64,000 bases of DNA from Erysipelotrichaceae bacterium (GCA_018365815.1 JAGZJH010000006.1:18313-82312); one strand, 5' to 3'; numbered from the stretch's first letter, positions 41,521-48,945 are shown. The notes: generated by a model not told the origin, from the sequence alone. Translations and numbers: made by a program.

Positions 41521-42573
41521 ATGGAAAGAAATTATTTTAAACAATTAAATCCATTGATTAAACAATATTTTAATGTACTAAGTCAGGAAATACCGGATTT
41601 TTTAGTAGATTATATCCACACTCCAGAAATGCTCAGACTAAATGATATTAGTTTAAACTGTGGTACGGATTATACGAAACTTTATAATATTCCGTTATTT
41701 TATTCAACACTAGATCATAGTGTAGGGGTGGCTTTAATCATTTGGCATTTTACACATGATAAAAAACAAACTATTGCAGGGTTGTTTCACGATATTGCGA
41801 CACCTGTATTTAAACATTGTATTGATTTTGTAAATGGAGATTATCTTATTCAAGAATCAACTGAAGAATTGACAGAAACATTAATTAGAAATTCAAAATC
41901 AATTATGACACTTTTAAATCGTGATGGAATTAAAGTAGAAGAAGTGATGGATTATAAAATTTATCCTATTGCCGATAATCCTTCACCAAAACTTTCTGCT
42001 GATCGTTTGGAATATCATTTTTCGGCAGGATTATCTTTTTTTCCAATATGGCAAATAGATGTGATAAAACAATGTTATCAACATTTATATATCGCTAAAA
42101 ATGAAGATGGGGAAAATGAAATTGCTTTTGATGATTTAAAAATGGCTGAAGTATATATGAAAAAAGTTTCAAAATTATGGCCAAAATGGATTGAAAATAA
42201 GGATAAATTAGTGATGCAATTTATCGCAGATACTATTAAAAAAATGTTATCGTTAAAATTATTAACGATGGAAGATTTGTATCACCTTACTGAAACAGAG
42301 GTTATTGATTTAATTGAACAAGCACCTAAAACAATTAGTTATTATTTTAAATGTTTTAAAGAGGCTAATTCAATTATCGAAAGTGATGTTCCTTTAGCTT
42401 ATGATTATGGAATTTCATTTGAAACCAAGAGAAGATACATCATTCCTTTAGTTAATGTGAATCATCAAGTTAGACGAGTAAATCAACAAATTATCGAAGT
42501 AGAACATATAATTCAAGATTATTTGAATTATAAGCAACCCAAATATGCTTATTTCGATTTTAAATATATTTAA
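41521..42573 (+). CDS. HD-domain phosphohydrolase
   Basis: A 350-residue HD-superfamily protein with metal-ligand pattern His (Leu-Asp-His-Ser-Val-Gly), His-Asp (Leu-Phe-His-Asp-Ile-Ala-Thr-Pro), and a later Ala-Asp-Arg-Leu-Glu-Tyr. Such proteins hydrolyse nucleotides or other phosphomonoesters. AAGAAGGGTG precedes the ATG at 41521; the frame extends eight codons upstream without a site. The C-terminal part is not familiar. It is followed by an acidic protein in the same direction. Confidence 0.75.
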   Translation: MERNYFKQLNPLIKQYFNVLSQEIPDFLVDYIHTPEMLRLNDISLNCGTDYTKLYNIPLFYSTLDHSVGVALIIWHFTHDKKQTIAGLFHDIATPVFKHCIDFVNGDYLIQESTEELTETLIRNSKSIMTLLNRDGIKVEEVMDYKIYPIADNPSPKLSADRLEYHFSAGLSFFPIWQIDVIKQCYQHLYIAKNEDGENEIAFDDLKMAEVYMKKVSKLWPKWIENKDKLVMQFIADTIKKMLSLKLLTMEDLYHLTETEVIDLIEQAPKTISYYFKCFKEANSIIESDVPLAYDYGISFETKRRYIIPLVNVNHQVRRVNQQIIEVEHIIQDYLNYKQPKYAYFDFKYI

Positions 42574-42628
42574 TTTTGTTTCAAAAAGAAGGTTGAATAT
42601 GGTAAACTGTCCCTAAGAGGGTGAGTCA

Positions 42629-43762
42629 ATGAAATTATTAGAATTAAATGAAAGTTATTATGATAAAAATATTGTAGAAAATTTGTGTGCTAAATTAAAA
42701 TTAATTGATGGAGTGGAAGTAAGAGATTCTGTTCATGAAGGAATCGAGGAAATGGTTTTACTTTATAAAACTTGTCCAGATTTAATTTATTTTTTTAGTA
42801 GCCAAGAGTTAGAGATTTTAGAAGCAATTTATGATAAAGAAAATGATTATTTACAATTAAAAAGTGAATTTCCATATTTAATGCAGTTATTACAAATGAA
42901 ATATGTTATTTATGATACTGGTGAGAGCTATGTGATTTTTGATGAACTTCTAGATGTGGTAGAAAGTTTAATATCTGGTATTGATGATTATCGAAGAGAA
43001 AAATATATTCAGGAATTGACTGTTGGTCTTTGTAATGCATATGGTGTGATTGAAAAACAATTCTTTTTACAAACGATAAAAAGAATTGTTGGTGATATTA
43101 CTTTTAAAGAAATTGAAGAAATTCTTGTACGTACACATTATTTTTTAAATCAGTTAAAAGTATATAAAGATCATGAGGAGTATGAGGATTTAGAATTTTA
43201 TTGTTATCCAGATTTAGAAATGGTACATAAGTTTATGGAATACTATGGAGATTTTGTTGATATACCGGAAAATAAATTAGACTATTCAACATTAAAAGAA
43301 TATAGTACCTATAAGATTGCTTATAGTGAACCGGTACTTCAAGATTTTATTGCACGGTTAAGATTATACTGCGATGATTTAAATGAGGTTAAATTGGTTC
43401 ATCTTATTCTTAAAACAACTAATTCTTTAAAAGAAACGACATTGTTGAAATTATATATTTATGAAATTTTTAATCATTCTAAAAGTTCAGGTAAATTATT
43501 TTTTAACTTGTTAGATAAATTAGAACAAGTATTAGCAGAATTACCAAGTTGGAAGACCAAAGCATATAATCTAGAGCAAATGCGAAAGATTGTATTTGAT
43601 ATGAAAGAAGAAATGTTTAGTGCATTACAAAATCAAATGGATGATGTGGGTAGAGAAATAAGTAGTAACAATTTTAAAGCATTTATGGATTTCATGGATC
43701 ACTTAGATGATGATATTGATGATATTTTTGATGATGAAGATAATAATGAAGAGTTAAATTAA
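42629..43762 (+). CDS. Acidic protein of unknown function
   Basis: A 377-residue soluble, largely helical protein that I do not recognise. No signal peptide or membrane segment. The last 30 residues are strongly acidic (Asp-Asp-Asp-Ile-Asp-Asp-Ile-Phe-Asp-Asp-Glu-Asp). It lies 55 bases after the HD gene with AAGAGGGTGAG as ribosome site, and ends in its own terminator. Confidence 0.65.
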   Translation: MKLLELNESYYDKNIVENLCAKLKLIDGVEVRDSVHEGIEEMVLLYKTCPDLIYFFSSQELEILEAIYDKENDYLQLKSEFPYLMQLLQMKYVIYDTGESYVIFDELLDVVESLISGIDDYRREKYIQELTVGLCNAYGVIEKQFFLQTIKRIVGDITFKEIEEILVRTHYFLNQLKVYKDHEEYEDLEFYCYPDLEMVHKFMEYYGDFVDIPENKLDYSTLKEYSTYKIAYSEPVLQDFIARLRLYCDDLNEVKLVHLILKTTNSLKETTLLKLYIYEIFNHSKSSGKLFFNLLDKLEQVLAELPSWKTKAYNLEQMRKIVFDMKEEMFSALQNQMDDVGREISSNNFKAFMDFMDHLDDDIDDIFDDEDNNEELN

Positions 43763-43785
43763 AAAGAGGGAAACCTCTTTTTTTT
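43763..43785 (+). terminator. Terminator with a GAAA tetraloop
   Basis: AAAGAGG (43763-43769), GAAA loop, CCTCTTT (43774-43780), T run. Confidence 0.9.
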
Positions 43786-43833
43786 GATGATTAGTATTAA
43801 ATTAGATAGTTTTAAATGAGTATTGAATAATTG

Positions 43834-43945
43834 TATAATATTGTATACATTTTTTTATGTTTTTAATTAAATCTAATTAAAATTAGACATAGCAACTAGA
43901 CTTTTAGAAAAAGAGAGTATAGAATGTGATTGAAATGTATACAAT
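43834..43945 (+). promoter_or_regulatory. Promoter and widely spaced inverted repeat before the HisC-like gene
   Basis: TATAAT at 43834-43839 is a likely -10 box. ATTGTATACATTT (43840-43852) and AAATGTATACAAT (43933-43945) are perfect 13-base inverted copies about 80 bases apart. The second ends just before the AAAGGAGG ribosome site (43949-43956). They could be paired regulator sites or a long RNA stem in the leader. Confidence 0.55.
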
Positions 43946-43965
43946 CTTAAAGGAGGCGTATCAAA

Positions 43966-45060
43966 ATGCGTATTAAACATTTATTAAGAGAACCATTAAA
44001 AACATTTGAAGCATATCGTCCCGGAGGTAAAGTGATTGAAGTAGACGAAGATGTGGAAGAAATTATTAATTTAAATGCCAATGAAAATCAATTAGGACCT
44101 TCTTTTTTAGCCATTAAAGCAATGCAAGAAGCAGTTAAAGAGTCTAATTATTATCCTTTTACTTTTGGACAATTGGAAAAAGCAAGAAAAGAAGTCGGAG
44201 AGTTTTTAGGATTTAGTCAAGATCATATTATGATCACCAGTGGATCAAGTGGAATTATTTCTGCATTTGGTGAAATTTTCTTAAATCCTGGAGATGAAGT
44301 TATTACATGTGTACCGACTTATGATTCATATCGTGCGATGGTAAATCGTTATGGTGCGATTTATAAAACAGCGCCATTAAAAAATCATACTTTCGATTTA
44401 GAAGCAATGGAAAAAATGATTAATGAAAAAACAAAATTAATTATTATTGTTAATCCAAATAACCCTACCGGTACAATTATTTCTAACAAAGATTTAGATA
44501 ATTTTATTGAAAAAGTACCTGATCATGTGATTACAGTTATTGATGAAGCATATTTTGAATGGATTAATCAAGAGGATTATGAGTCTGCAATGAAGTATGT
44601 TAAAGAAAATAAAAATGTCGTTGTGTTAAAAACTTTCTCAAAATTGTATGGTATGGCAGGGGTGCGTATAGGTTATGGTGTAATGAAACCCGAAATTTGT
44701 AATGAAATGCGTAATGTAGAGTTTGGTTATGGTGCTAGTCGAATTGGGATTGCGGGAATGCTAGCAGCATTAAAAGATCATGAGTATGTAAAAAAATCAA
44801 TTGAAAATAATACTAAAGGACGTACTTTTTTGACAAAATCTCTAAAAGAGGTCGGATTTGAGGTAGTTGAATCTTATGCAAGCTTTGTTTATTTCCTTCC
44901 TAAAGGAATTGCTCAAGAAGAATTGATTGAAAAAATGGGCCGCCGAGGGGTGTTGATTCGTGGCTATGGTCAGTACGCAAGGGTAAGTGTAGGTGTACCT
45001 CATCAAAATGAAAAGTTTGTCGAAACTTTAAAGAATATTATGGGACAAATGAATATTTAG
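43966..45060 (+). CDS. HisC-like class I/II aminotransferase
   Basis: A 364-residue PLP enzyme of the histidinol-phosphate aminotransferase family: Asn-Leu-Asn-Ala-Asn-Glu-Asn start motif, Asn-Pro-Asn-Asn-Pro-Thr-Gly, Asp-Glu-Ala-Tyr-Phe, and the PLP lysine in Thr-Phe-Ser-Lys-Leu-Tyr-Gly-Met-Ala-Gly. No other histidine-biosynthesis gene is nearby, so it may be a general or aromatic aminotransferase. A good AAAGGAGG precedes the ATG. It lies directly upstream of the peptide/regulator pair, and GTATAC elements occur in both promoter regions. Confidence 0.88.
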   Translation: MRIKHLLREPLKTFEAYRPGGKVIEVDEDVEEIINLNANENQLGPSFLAIKAMQEAVKESNYYPFTFGQLEKARKEVGEFLGFSQDHIMITSGSSGIISAFGEIFLNPGDEVITCVPTYDSYRAMVNRYGAIYKTAPLKNHTFDLEAMEKMINEKTKLIIIVNPNNPTGTIISNKDLDNFIEKVPDHVITVIDEAYFEWINQEDYESAMKYVKENKNVVVLKTFSKLYGMAGVRIGYGVMKPEICNEMRNVEFGYGASRIGIAGMLAALKDHEYVKKSIENNTKGRTFLTKSLKEVGFEVVESYASFVYFLPKGIAQEELIEKMGRRGVLIRGYGQYARVSVGVPHQNEKFVETLKNIMGQMNI

Positions 45061-45090
45061 GACTTCTTTGGCTAAAAAGTCTATTTTTAT
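45058..45090 (+). terminator. Weak terminator after the HisC-like gene
   Basis: TAGGACTT at the stop codon can pair with AAGTCTA downstream, followed by TTTTTA. Imperfect, so some read-through into the peptide gene is possible. Confidence 0.45.
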
Positions 45091-45099
45091 GCACCGAAA

Positions 45100-45127
45100 T
45101 TGATACTTGTATAGGCTCGTGTATACA
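45100..45127 (+). promoter_or_regulatory. Promoter of the repeat-peptide gene, overlapping a palindrome
   Basis: TTGATA (45100-45105), 16-base spacer, TATACA (45122-45127). The -10 box lies inside the perfect 12-base palindrome CGTGTATACACG (45118-45129), and TTGTATAGG (45107-45115) lies in the spacer. Confidence 0.6.
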
Positions 45128-45129
45128 CG

Positions 45130-45143
45130 TCAAAACGTTTACA
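45130..45143. promoter_or_regulatory. cre-like (CcpA) site at the peptide gene transcription start
   Basis: TCAAAACGTTTACA fits the catabolite-response consensus TGNAANCGNWNNCA at all but the second position. It lies just downstream of the -10 box. Confidence 0.4.
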
Positions 45144-45163
45144 TTGTCATGAAAATATGACAA
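45144..45163. promoter_or_regulatory. Inverted-repeat operator in the peptide leader
   Basis: TTGTCAT (45144-45150) and ATGACAA (45157-45163) are perfect inverted copies around a six-base centre. Typical size for a dimeric regulator; the neighbouring XRE-type regulator is the obvious candidate. Confidence 0.5.
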
Positions 45164-45187
45164 ACTACTCGTGGAAGGTAAGAAAAA

Positions 45188-45403
45188 ATGAAAAAAATTA
45201 TTTTAACAATGAGTGTCGCAATGATGATGGGAGTAACATTTCCAAAATGCGATAATGGGGTATCAACTTTACAATTAAATCACCCACCACAAGGGGCATC
45301 AACTTTACAGTTAAATCACCCACCACAAGGGGCATCAACTTTACAATTAAATCACCCACCACAAGGGGCATCAACTTTACAATTAAATCATCCACCACAA
45401 TAA
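45188..45403 (+). CDS. Secreted-type peptide precursor with four tandem 12-residue repeats
   Basis: A 71-residue protein. Residues 1-18 form a signal-like segment (Met-Lys-Lys, then a hydrophobic Met-rich core), followed by a short linker with Pro-Lys-Cys-Asp-Asn-Gly. The rest is four tandem copies of Ser-Thr-Leu-Gln-Leu-Asn-His-Pro-Pro-Gln(-Gly-Ala), the last cut after Gln by the stop. GGAAGG-type ribosome sequence precedes the ATG. The RRNPP-type regulator starts four bases later. The simplest reading is a pheromone precursor releasing several copies of one peptide, for example around Leu-Gln-Leu-Asn-His-Pro-Pro. No homologue known to me. Confidence 0.75.
   Translation: MKKIILTMSVAMMMGVTFPKCDNGVSTLQLNHPPQGASTLQLNHPPQGASTLQLNHPPQGASTLQLNHPPQ
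45263..45400 (+). repeat. Tandem 36-base coding repeat
   Basis: Units at 45263-45298, 45299-45334, 45335-45370 and a 30-base partial unit at 45371-45400. Only two bases differ among the copies (CAG for CAA in unit 2, CAT for CAC in unit 4) and both are synonymous. Confidence 0.95.
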
Positions 45404-45407
45404 GTCT

Positions 45408-46613
45408 GTGAAAGATATTATTACATTAATTCGTTTAAAGCGTTATTTACTAGGTTACACGATTAGAATTTTATCAAAATTAACAGGGATTAATCATGGC
45501 ATCTTAACACAAATCGAAACTGGAAAAATTGCATTAAGTCAATATTATCAAGAAAAGATATTCAAAGCATTATCTATTGATGAAGCTCATTTATTTGATT
45601 ATGAACAAGAGGTTGAGGCGTTGTATTTAGGTGTAATGCGATCTTCTTGTTATTTTGAACCAAACCAAGCAAAAATGCTGACTGGAATTGAAGAAGATTT
45701 AATTTCTTCTTCAATTCATTATCCTAAATACCTAGTGGCAAAGTTTGTTTATCATTTTCATGAAAACCCAAATTTTGAACCGCTTGATTTAACTAAACAA
45801 GTGTTAATTAAAGTGCTTACAAATCAAGATGAACTTTATGTTCATGCTTTTTTCTTATATATGGCTGCATATATGGTTCGTGATCGTGATTATCAAAGTG
45901 CTGAGAAATTACTTAAACAAGTAAAAATTGAAGAACATTGTGATGAGTTTGTTTCCATGTATTACTACTATTATGCAATGATTAAAGAAGATATGGGATT
46001 ATGGGGAGAAGCGTTATTACTTAATGAGCAAGCAAGAATTTTGTTTAAGAAAACAAATAATGTTGTTCGAGAGATATTTACATTGATGTCTACCGCCAAT
46101 GTTTTAACAAATTTAGAGTTATATGAAAGTGCTATTAAACAATTTGCTAAAGTTAAAAAATATTTAGCGATACATCAAATACATATTTCTTTGGATTTAA
46201 TTAATGAAAATATCGGTTGGTGTTATATTTTAAAACATGAATATGAAAAAAGTATAGAAATCTTAGAAGCGATTGAAGATCATGAAATTAAAGATAACCG
46301 TTATTATTTTTATTTAATGTTTGCTTATTATAAAATCAAAAATTATGAAGTTGCTAGGCAATACGCTTTACTTTCAAGTTCTGCACGTAAAAATTCAGTA
46401 GTTTGTACAATATTATGTGATATATTTACAGGGGCTTTGACCCACCATGAAAACTATCGTTTTCGAAATAAGTTAGAAAAACTTTATGAACGATTACAAA
46501 AGCAATATGATTTTTCATGGATGAAGTTTGTTTCTAATACTTTGGAAGAAACTTATTTAAGTAAAGAAGACTATAAGCAAGCATATTTTTGGTCTAAAAA
46601 GTCAAATTATTAA
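45408..46613 (+). CDS. RRNPP-type peptide-sensing regulator (XRE helix-turn-helix plus TPR-like repeats)
   Basis: A 401-residue protein. Residues about 5-55 form an XRE-like helix-turn-helix (Leu-Ser-Lys-Leu-Thr-Gly-Ile-Asn as first helix, Gln-Ile-Glu-Thr-Gly-Lys after the recognition helix). Residues about 120-400 are helical TPR-like repeats with paired Tyr/Ala-rich helices (Tyr-Glu-Lys-Ser-Ile-Glu-Ile-Leu-Glu-Ala; Tyr-Glu-Ser-Ala-Ile-Lys-Gln). This is the layout of PlcR, PrgX, Rgg and NprR, which bind imported peptides. It starts at GTG 45408, four bases after the peptide stop, with no Shine-Dalgarno, so translation is likely coupled to the peptide gene. Confidence 0.85.
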   Translation: MKDIITLIRLKRYLLGYTIRILSKLTGINHGILTQIETGKIALSQYYQEKIFKALSIDEAHLFDYEQEVEALYLGVMRSSCYFEPNQAKMLTGIEEDLISSSIHYPKYLVAKFVYHFHENPNFEPLDLTKQVLIKVLTNQDELYVHAFFLYMAAYMVRDRDYQSAEKLLKQVKIEEHCDEFVSMYYYYYAMIKEDMGLWGEALLLNEQARILFKKTNNVVREIFTLMSTANVLTNLELYESAIKQFAKVKKYLAIHQIHISLDLINENIGWCYILKHEYEKSIEILEAIEDHEIKDNRYYFYLMFAYYKIKNYEVARQYALLSSSARKNSVVCTILCDIFTGALTHHENYRFRNKLEKLYERLQKQYDFSWMKFVSNTLEETYLSKEDYKQAYFWSKKSNY

Positions 46614-46640
46614 GTCTCCTAAATTGGAGACTTTTTCTTT
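46612..46640 (+). terminator. Terminator of the peptide/regulator operon
   Basis: AAGTCTCC (46612-46619) pairs perfectly with GGAGACTT (46626-46633), then a T-rich tail. It overlaps the stop codon. Confidence 0.88.
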
Positions 46641-46947
46641 AAAAAGATTAGCGAAAAAAGTTTGTATAGGTAGAATATTTGTTAAAAAATTGACTAAGTA
46701 ACAATTAAAAGCACTTAAAAAAAGGAATTTTGGCGATTTTTTTAAAGAAAGTGTATAAAAATTTAATTTGTATAGGGTAGTTTGTTCGACAAAATAAATG
46801 AATTTATCCCATAGAAATAAGGCGAATGAATAGATAATAAAAATAAATATGTCAAAAAATGTCGGAATGAGTAAAAATATGACGGATTGTTTAGATTGAT
46901 GTGAAAATTTATCCATGTTAAGATAAGTTTGTCTAGGGGGAATCATT
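46641..46947. other. Gene-free leader region with repeated motifs
   Basis: No credible gene. Two related 20-base elements, TTTGTATAGG-TAG...TTTGTT, lie at 46661-46683 and 46767-46786; TTGTATAGG also occurs in the peptide promoter. Further on, TGTCA/TGTCG and ATGACGG elements (46849-46886) resemble the TTGTCAT/ATGACAA operator of the peptide gene. It is probably the control region of the downstream HAD-like gene. Confidence 0.5.
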
Positions 46948-47721
46948 ATGAAAGCAATAATAAGTACATTTTTCAATACTTTGTATTTTGAAGGTCAATC
47001 TGAGTCAATCAGTCAATATGATATTAGAAAGATAAAAGAGTTTAGGGCCTCAGGAAATTTATTTGGAATTATGTTGTATCATAATAAAGATGTAATTGAA
47101 AATATTTTAAAGCAATATGGCATTGAGATTGATTTTTACATCGCACAAAATGGTCATATTGAAGTTAAAAATCGTTTAGATTGTTTTAGTTATGAACCTT
47201 TTGATGAAAATGAAATGTATAAAATATTAAATGCTATTGAAATTCCTTATCAAGGATATTTATTTAATCAAAATCTTCGTGAAACAGTAAGTTTAGATAC
47301 CTTAAATGATCTTAAAATAAAAGAATATACATTAGCGATATTTAAGTTTGATAATTCAACAACAACTCAACAAATAGCTAATTTATTAACACAAAAATTT
47401 GGACATATATTACAAATTGATATTCAAGATAATGAAATGACATTATTTTCTAGAAAAGGAAATAGCGAGGATACAATAGAAATGATTAATAAAGTTTATC
47501 ATGTCGATTTAAATGATATTCATATCGTTAAAAATCATTTTGTTGATTTGGATCTAGTGCGTTCATTTAATAATTTATATGCATTAAATCAACGTGTATG
47601 GTTAGATAAAGAGATTATTGAAGTGGATAGTATTTGCGATTGTATTGAGTTGATTATGCTGAACGAGAAAAATGATTTCTCGTTTTTTTTATGTCAAAAT
47701 TTGAAAAAAAAGGAGTATTAA
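46948..47721 (+). CDS. HAD-fold (Cof-like) protein without catalytic residues
   Basis: A 257-residue protein with the outline of Cof-type HAD phosphatases: Met-Lys-Ala-Ile-Ile-Ser start, Ile-Ser-x-Tyr-Asp-Ile-Arg-Lys-Ile cap approach, Asn-Gly-His after the second strand. The motif I D-x-D-G-T is replaced by Thr-Phe-Phe-Asn-Thr. The motif II region (usually Thr-Gly-Arg) is Leu-Tyr-His-Asn, and the C-terminal GDxxND is Lys-Asn-His-Phe-Val-Asp. It should not be a phosphatase and may be a binding protein. GGGGGAATC precedes the ATG. The frame runs through a terminator hairpin before stopping. Confidence 0.6.
   Translation: MKAIISTFFNTLYFEGQSESISQYDIRKIKEFRASGNLFGIMLYHNKDVIENILKQYGIEIDFYIAQNGHIEVKNRLDCFSYEPFDENEMYKILNAIEIPYQGYLFNQNLRETVSLDTLNDLKIKEYTLAIFKFDNSTTTQQIANLLTQKFGHILQIDIQDNEMTLFSRKGNSEDTIEMINKVYHVDLNDIHIVKNHFVDLDLVRSFNNLYALNQRVWLDKEIIEVDSICDCIELIMLNEKNDFSFFLCQNLKKKEY
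47662..47690 (+). terminator. Terminator hairpin inside the end of the HAD-like reading frame
   Basis: AACGAGAAA pairs with TTTCTCGTT around AATGA, followed by eight T. The hairpin lies about 30 bases before the stop codon at 47719-47721. Confidence 0.8.
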
Positions 47722-47807
47722 AGTCATAAAGATGGGTATAAATATAATAGAAAGATAGAAAAAACAATGATAAAATCAATTGCTTTTAAATGAAAGCAAA
47801 AGTAAAT

Positions 47808-47836
47808 TTGACAAAAAAAAGTAATTTTGTTATGAT
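47808..47836 (+). promoter_or_regulatory. Strong promoter of tatD
   Basis: TTGACA (47808-47813), 17-base spacer, TATGAT (47831-47836). GAGGTGAGC follows within about ten bases, giving a minimal leader. Confidence 0.8.
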
Positions 47837-47855
47837 GTGTGCCGAGGTGAGCGCT

Positions 47856-48614
47856 ATGTATTTTGATACTCATGTTCATTTGAACAGCGAACAATTAAAT
47901 GAGAATATTGAGTTATATATCCAAAATGCACTTAATCAAAAAGTGCAATATATGGTGTGTGTGGGGTATGATCTTGCATCTAGTCAAAAAGCCGTGAAGA
48001 TCGCAAGTCAGTATGATTTCATTTATGCAGCTGTAGGGATTGGTCCTAATGATTGTGCTAATACAACTCAAGCGGACTTAGAAATTATTGAACAATTGCT
48101 TACCCATGAAAAAGTAGTTGCCTTAGGCGAAGTAGGGTTGGATTACTATTGGGACGAAGTGAGTCCTCATAAACAAAAGGAAATTTTTAAAAAGCAAATT
48201 GAACTTGCAAAGAAGTATCATAAACCTTTAATTATTCACGCAAGAGATGCGATGAATGATACCTACGAAATGCTAAAGGCAGGTCAACATTATGGTATTA
48301 TGCATTGTTATAGTGGAAGTTATGAGATGGCTAGAAGATTTATCGACATCGGTTTCTACATTTCTTTAGCCGGACCAGTTACTTTTAAAAATGCTAAAGT
48401 ACCTAAAGAAGTCGCAAAAAATATTGATATAAATAAATTGTTGATCGAGACGGACTGCCCTTATTTAACACCTCACCCATATCGAGGTAAGTTAAATGAG
48501 CCTGCAAATGTTGTATATATTGCTAAAGAAATTGCATTTCAAAAAGATATGTCAGTAGAAGAAGTGGCTAGAATTACAACATTTAATGCTAAAAGTGTAT
48601 TTGGTATTAAATAA
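47856..48614 (+). CDS. tatD: TatD-family metal-dependent DNase
   Basis: A 252-residue TIM-barrel hydrolase. Motifs in order: Asp-Thr-His-Val-His (metal site), Gly-Glu-Val-Gly-Leu-Asp-Tyr, Ile-His-Ala-Arg-Asp, Met-His-Cys-Tyr-Ser-Gly, and Glu-Thr-Asp-Cys-Pro-Tyr-Leu-Thr-Pro. TatD proteins are 3'-5' exonucleases linked to DNA repair and quality control. The start at 47856 follows GAGGTGAGC; the open frame upstream overlaps the promoter and is not translated. In Bacillus the tatD homologue yabD likewise precedes yabE. Confidence 0.92.
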   Translation: MYFDTHVHLNSEQLNENIELYIQNALNQKVQYMVCVGYDLASSQKAVKIASQYDFIYAAVGIGPNDCANTTQADLEIIEQLLTHEKVVALGEVGLDYYWDEVSPHKQKEIFKKQIELAKKYHKPLIIHARDAMNDTYEMLKAGQHYGIMHCYSGSYEMARRFIDIGFYISLAGPVTFKNAKVPKEVAKNIDINKLLIETDCPYLTPHPYRGKLNEPANVVYIAKEIAFQKDMSVEEVARITTFNAKSVFGIK

Positions 48615-48945
48615 GTAGGCTATAAACAGTAAGTATAAGTGTTAAAAAATGTAATGAGTATTTGGTTAAAAGTTGTTGGATACTATAAAATACTATTCAA
48701 TAAATGATTTTGTTTATAAAATACTCAAACACTTAGAAACTGGGATAAAAAAGAAAGGAGTATGTCAAAACTAACAATAAATAAACTTGAAATAAAAATA
48801 TTACACGATTGCTATTAATGAACATGAAAAAATAATGGTTGTTTAAATATTAATCATAAGATATGTAAACATACAATTTAAGGTGATATCTTTTAAAATT
48901 AAAAACAGGTTTTATATATTGATAATTTTGACAACGAAAGTTGAG
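48615..48945. other. Long intergenic region with nested inverted repeat and a tiny open frame
   Basis: AAGTGTT (48637-48643) with AACACTT (48728-48734) encloses GAGTATTT (48656-48663) with AAATACTC (48719-48726). Further on, AAAGGAG (48754-48760) is followed directly by ATG 48762 opening an 18-codon frame (48762-48818) of unknown meaning. Nothing else recognisable. Confidence 0.45.

Noticed and set aside
41781..41796. parS-like half site starting TGTTTCACG
   Set aside because: Only the left half matches (about 10 of 16 bases) and it lies in the HD gene, where the bases encode the conserved Phe-His-Asp.
45198..45398. Repeat-containing open frame on the minus strand opposite the peptide gene
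   Set aside because: It is the mirror of the 36-base repeats. The plus-strand frame has the ribosome site, the signal-like start and only synonymous changes.
45263..45400. CRISPR array
   Set aside because: The repeats are directly joined with no spacers and lie in one reading frame.
46602..46976. 124-codon open frame on the minus strand over the region before the HAD-like gene
   Set aside because: It lies antisense to a likely promoter region, has no ribosome site, and its translation is a low-complexity hydrophobic product of AT-rich DNA.
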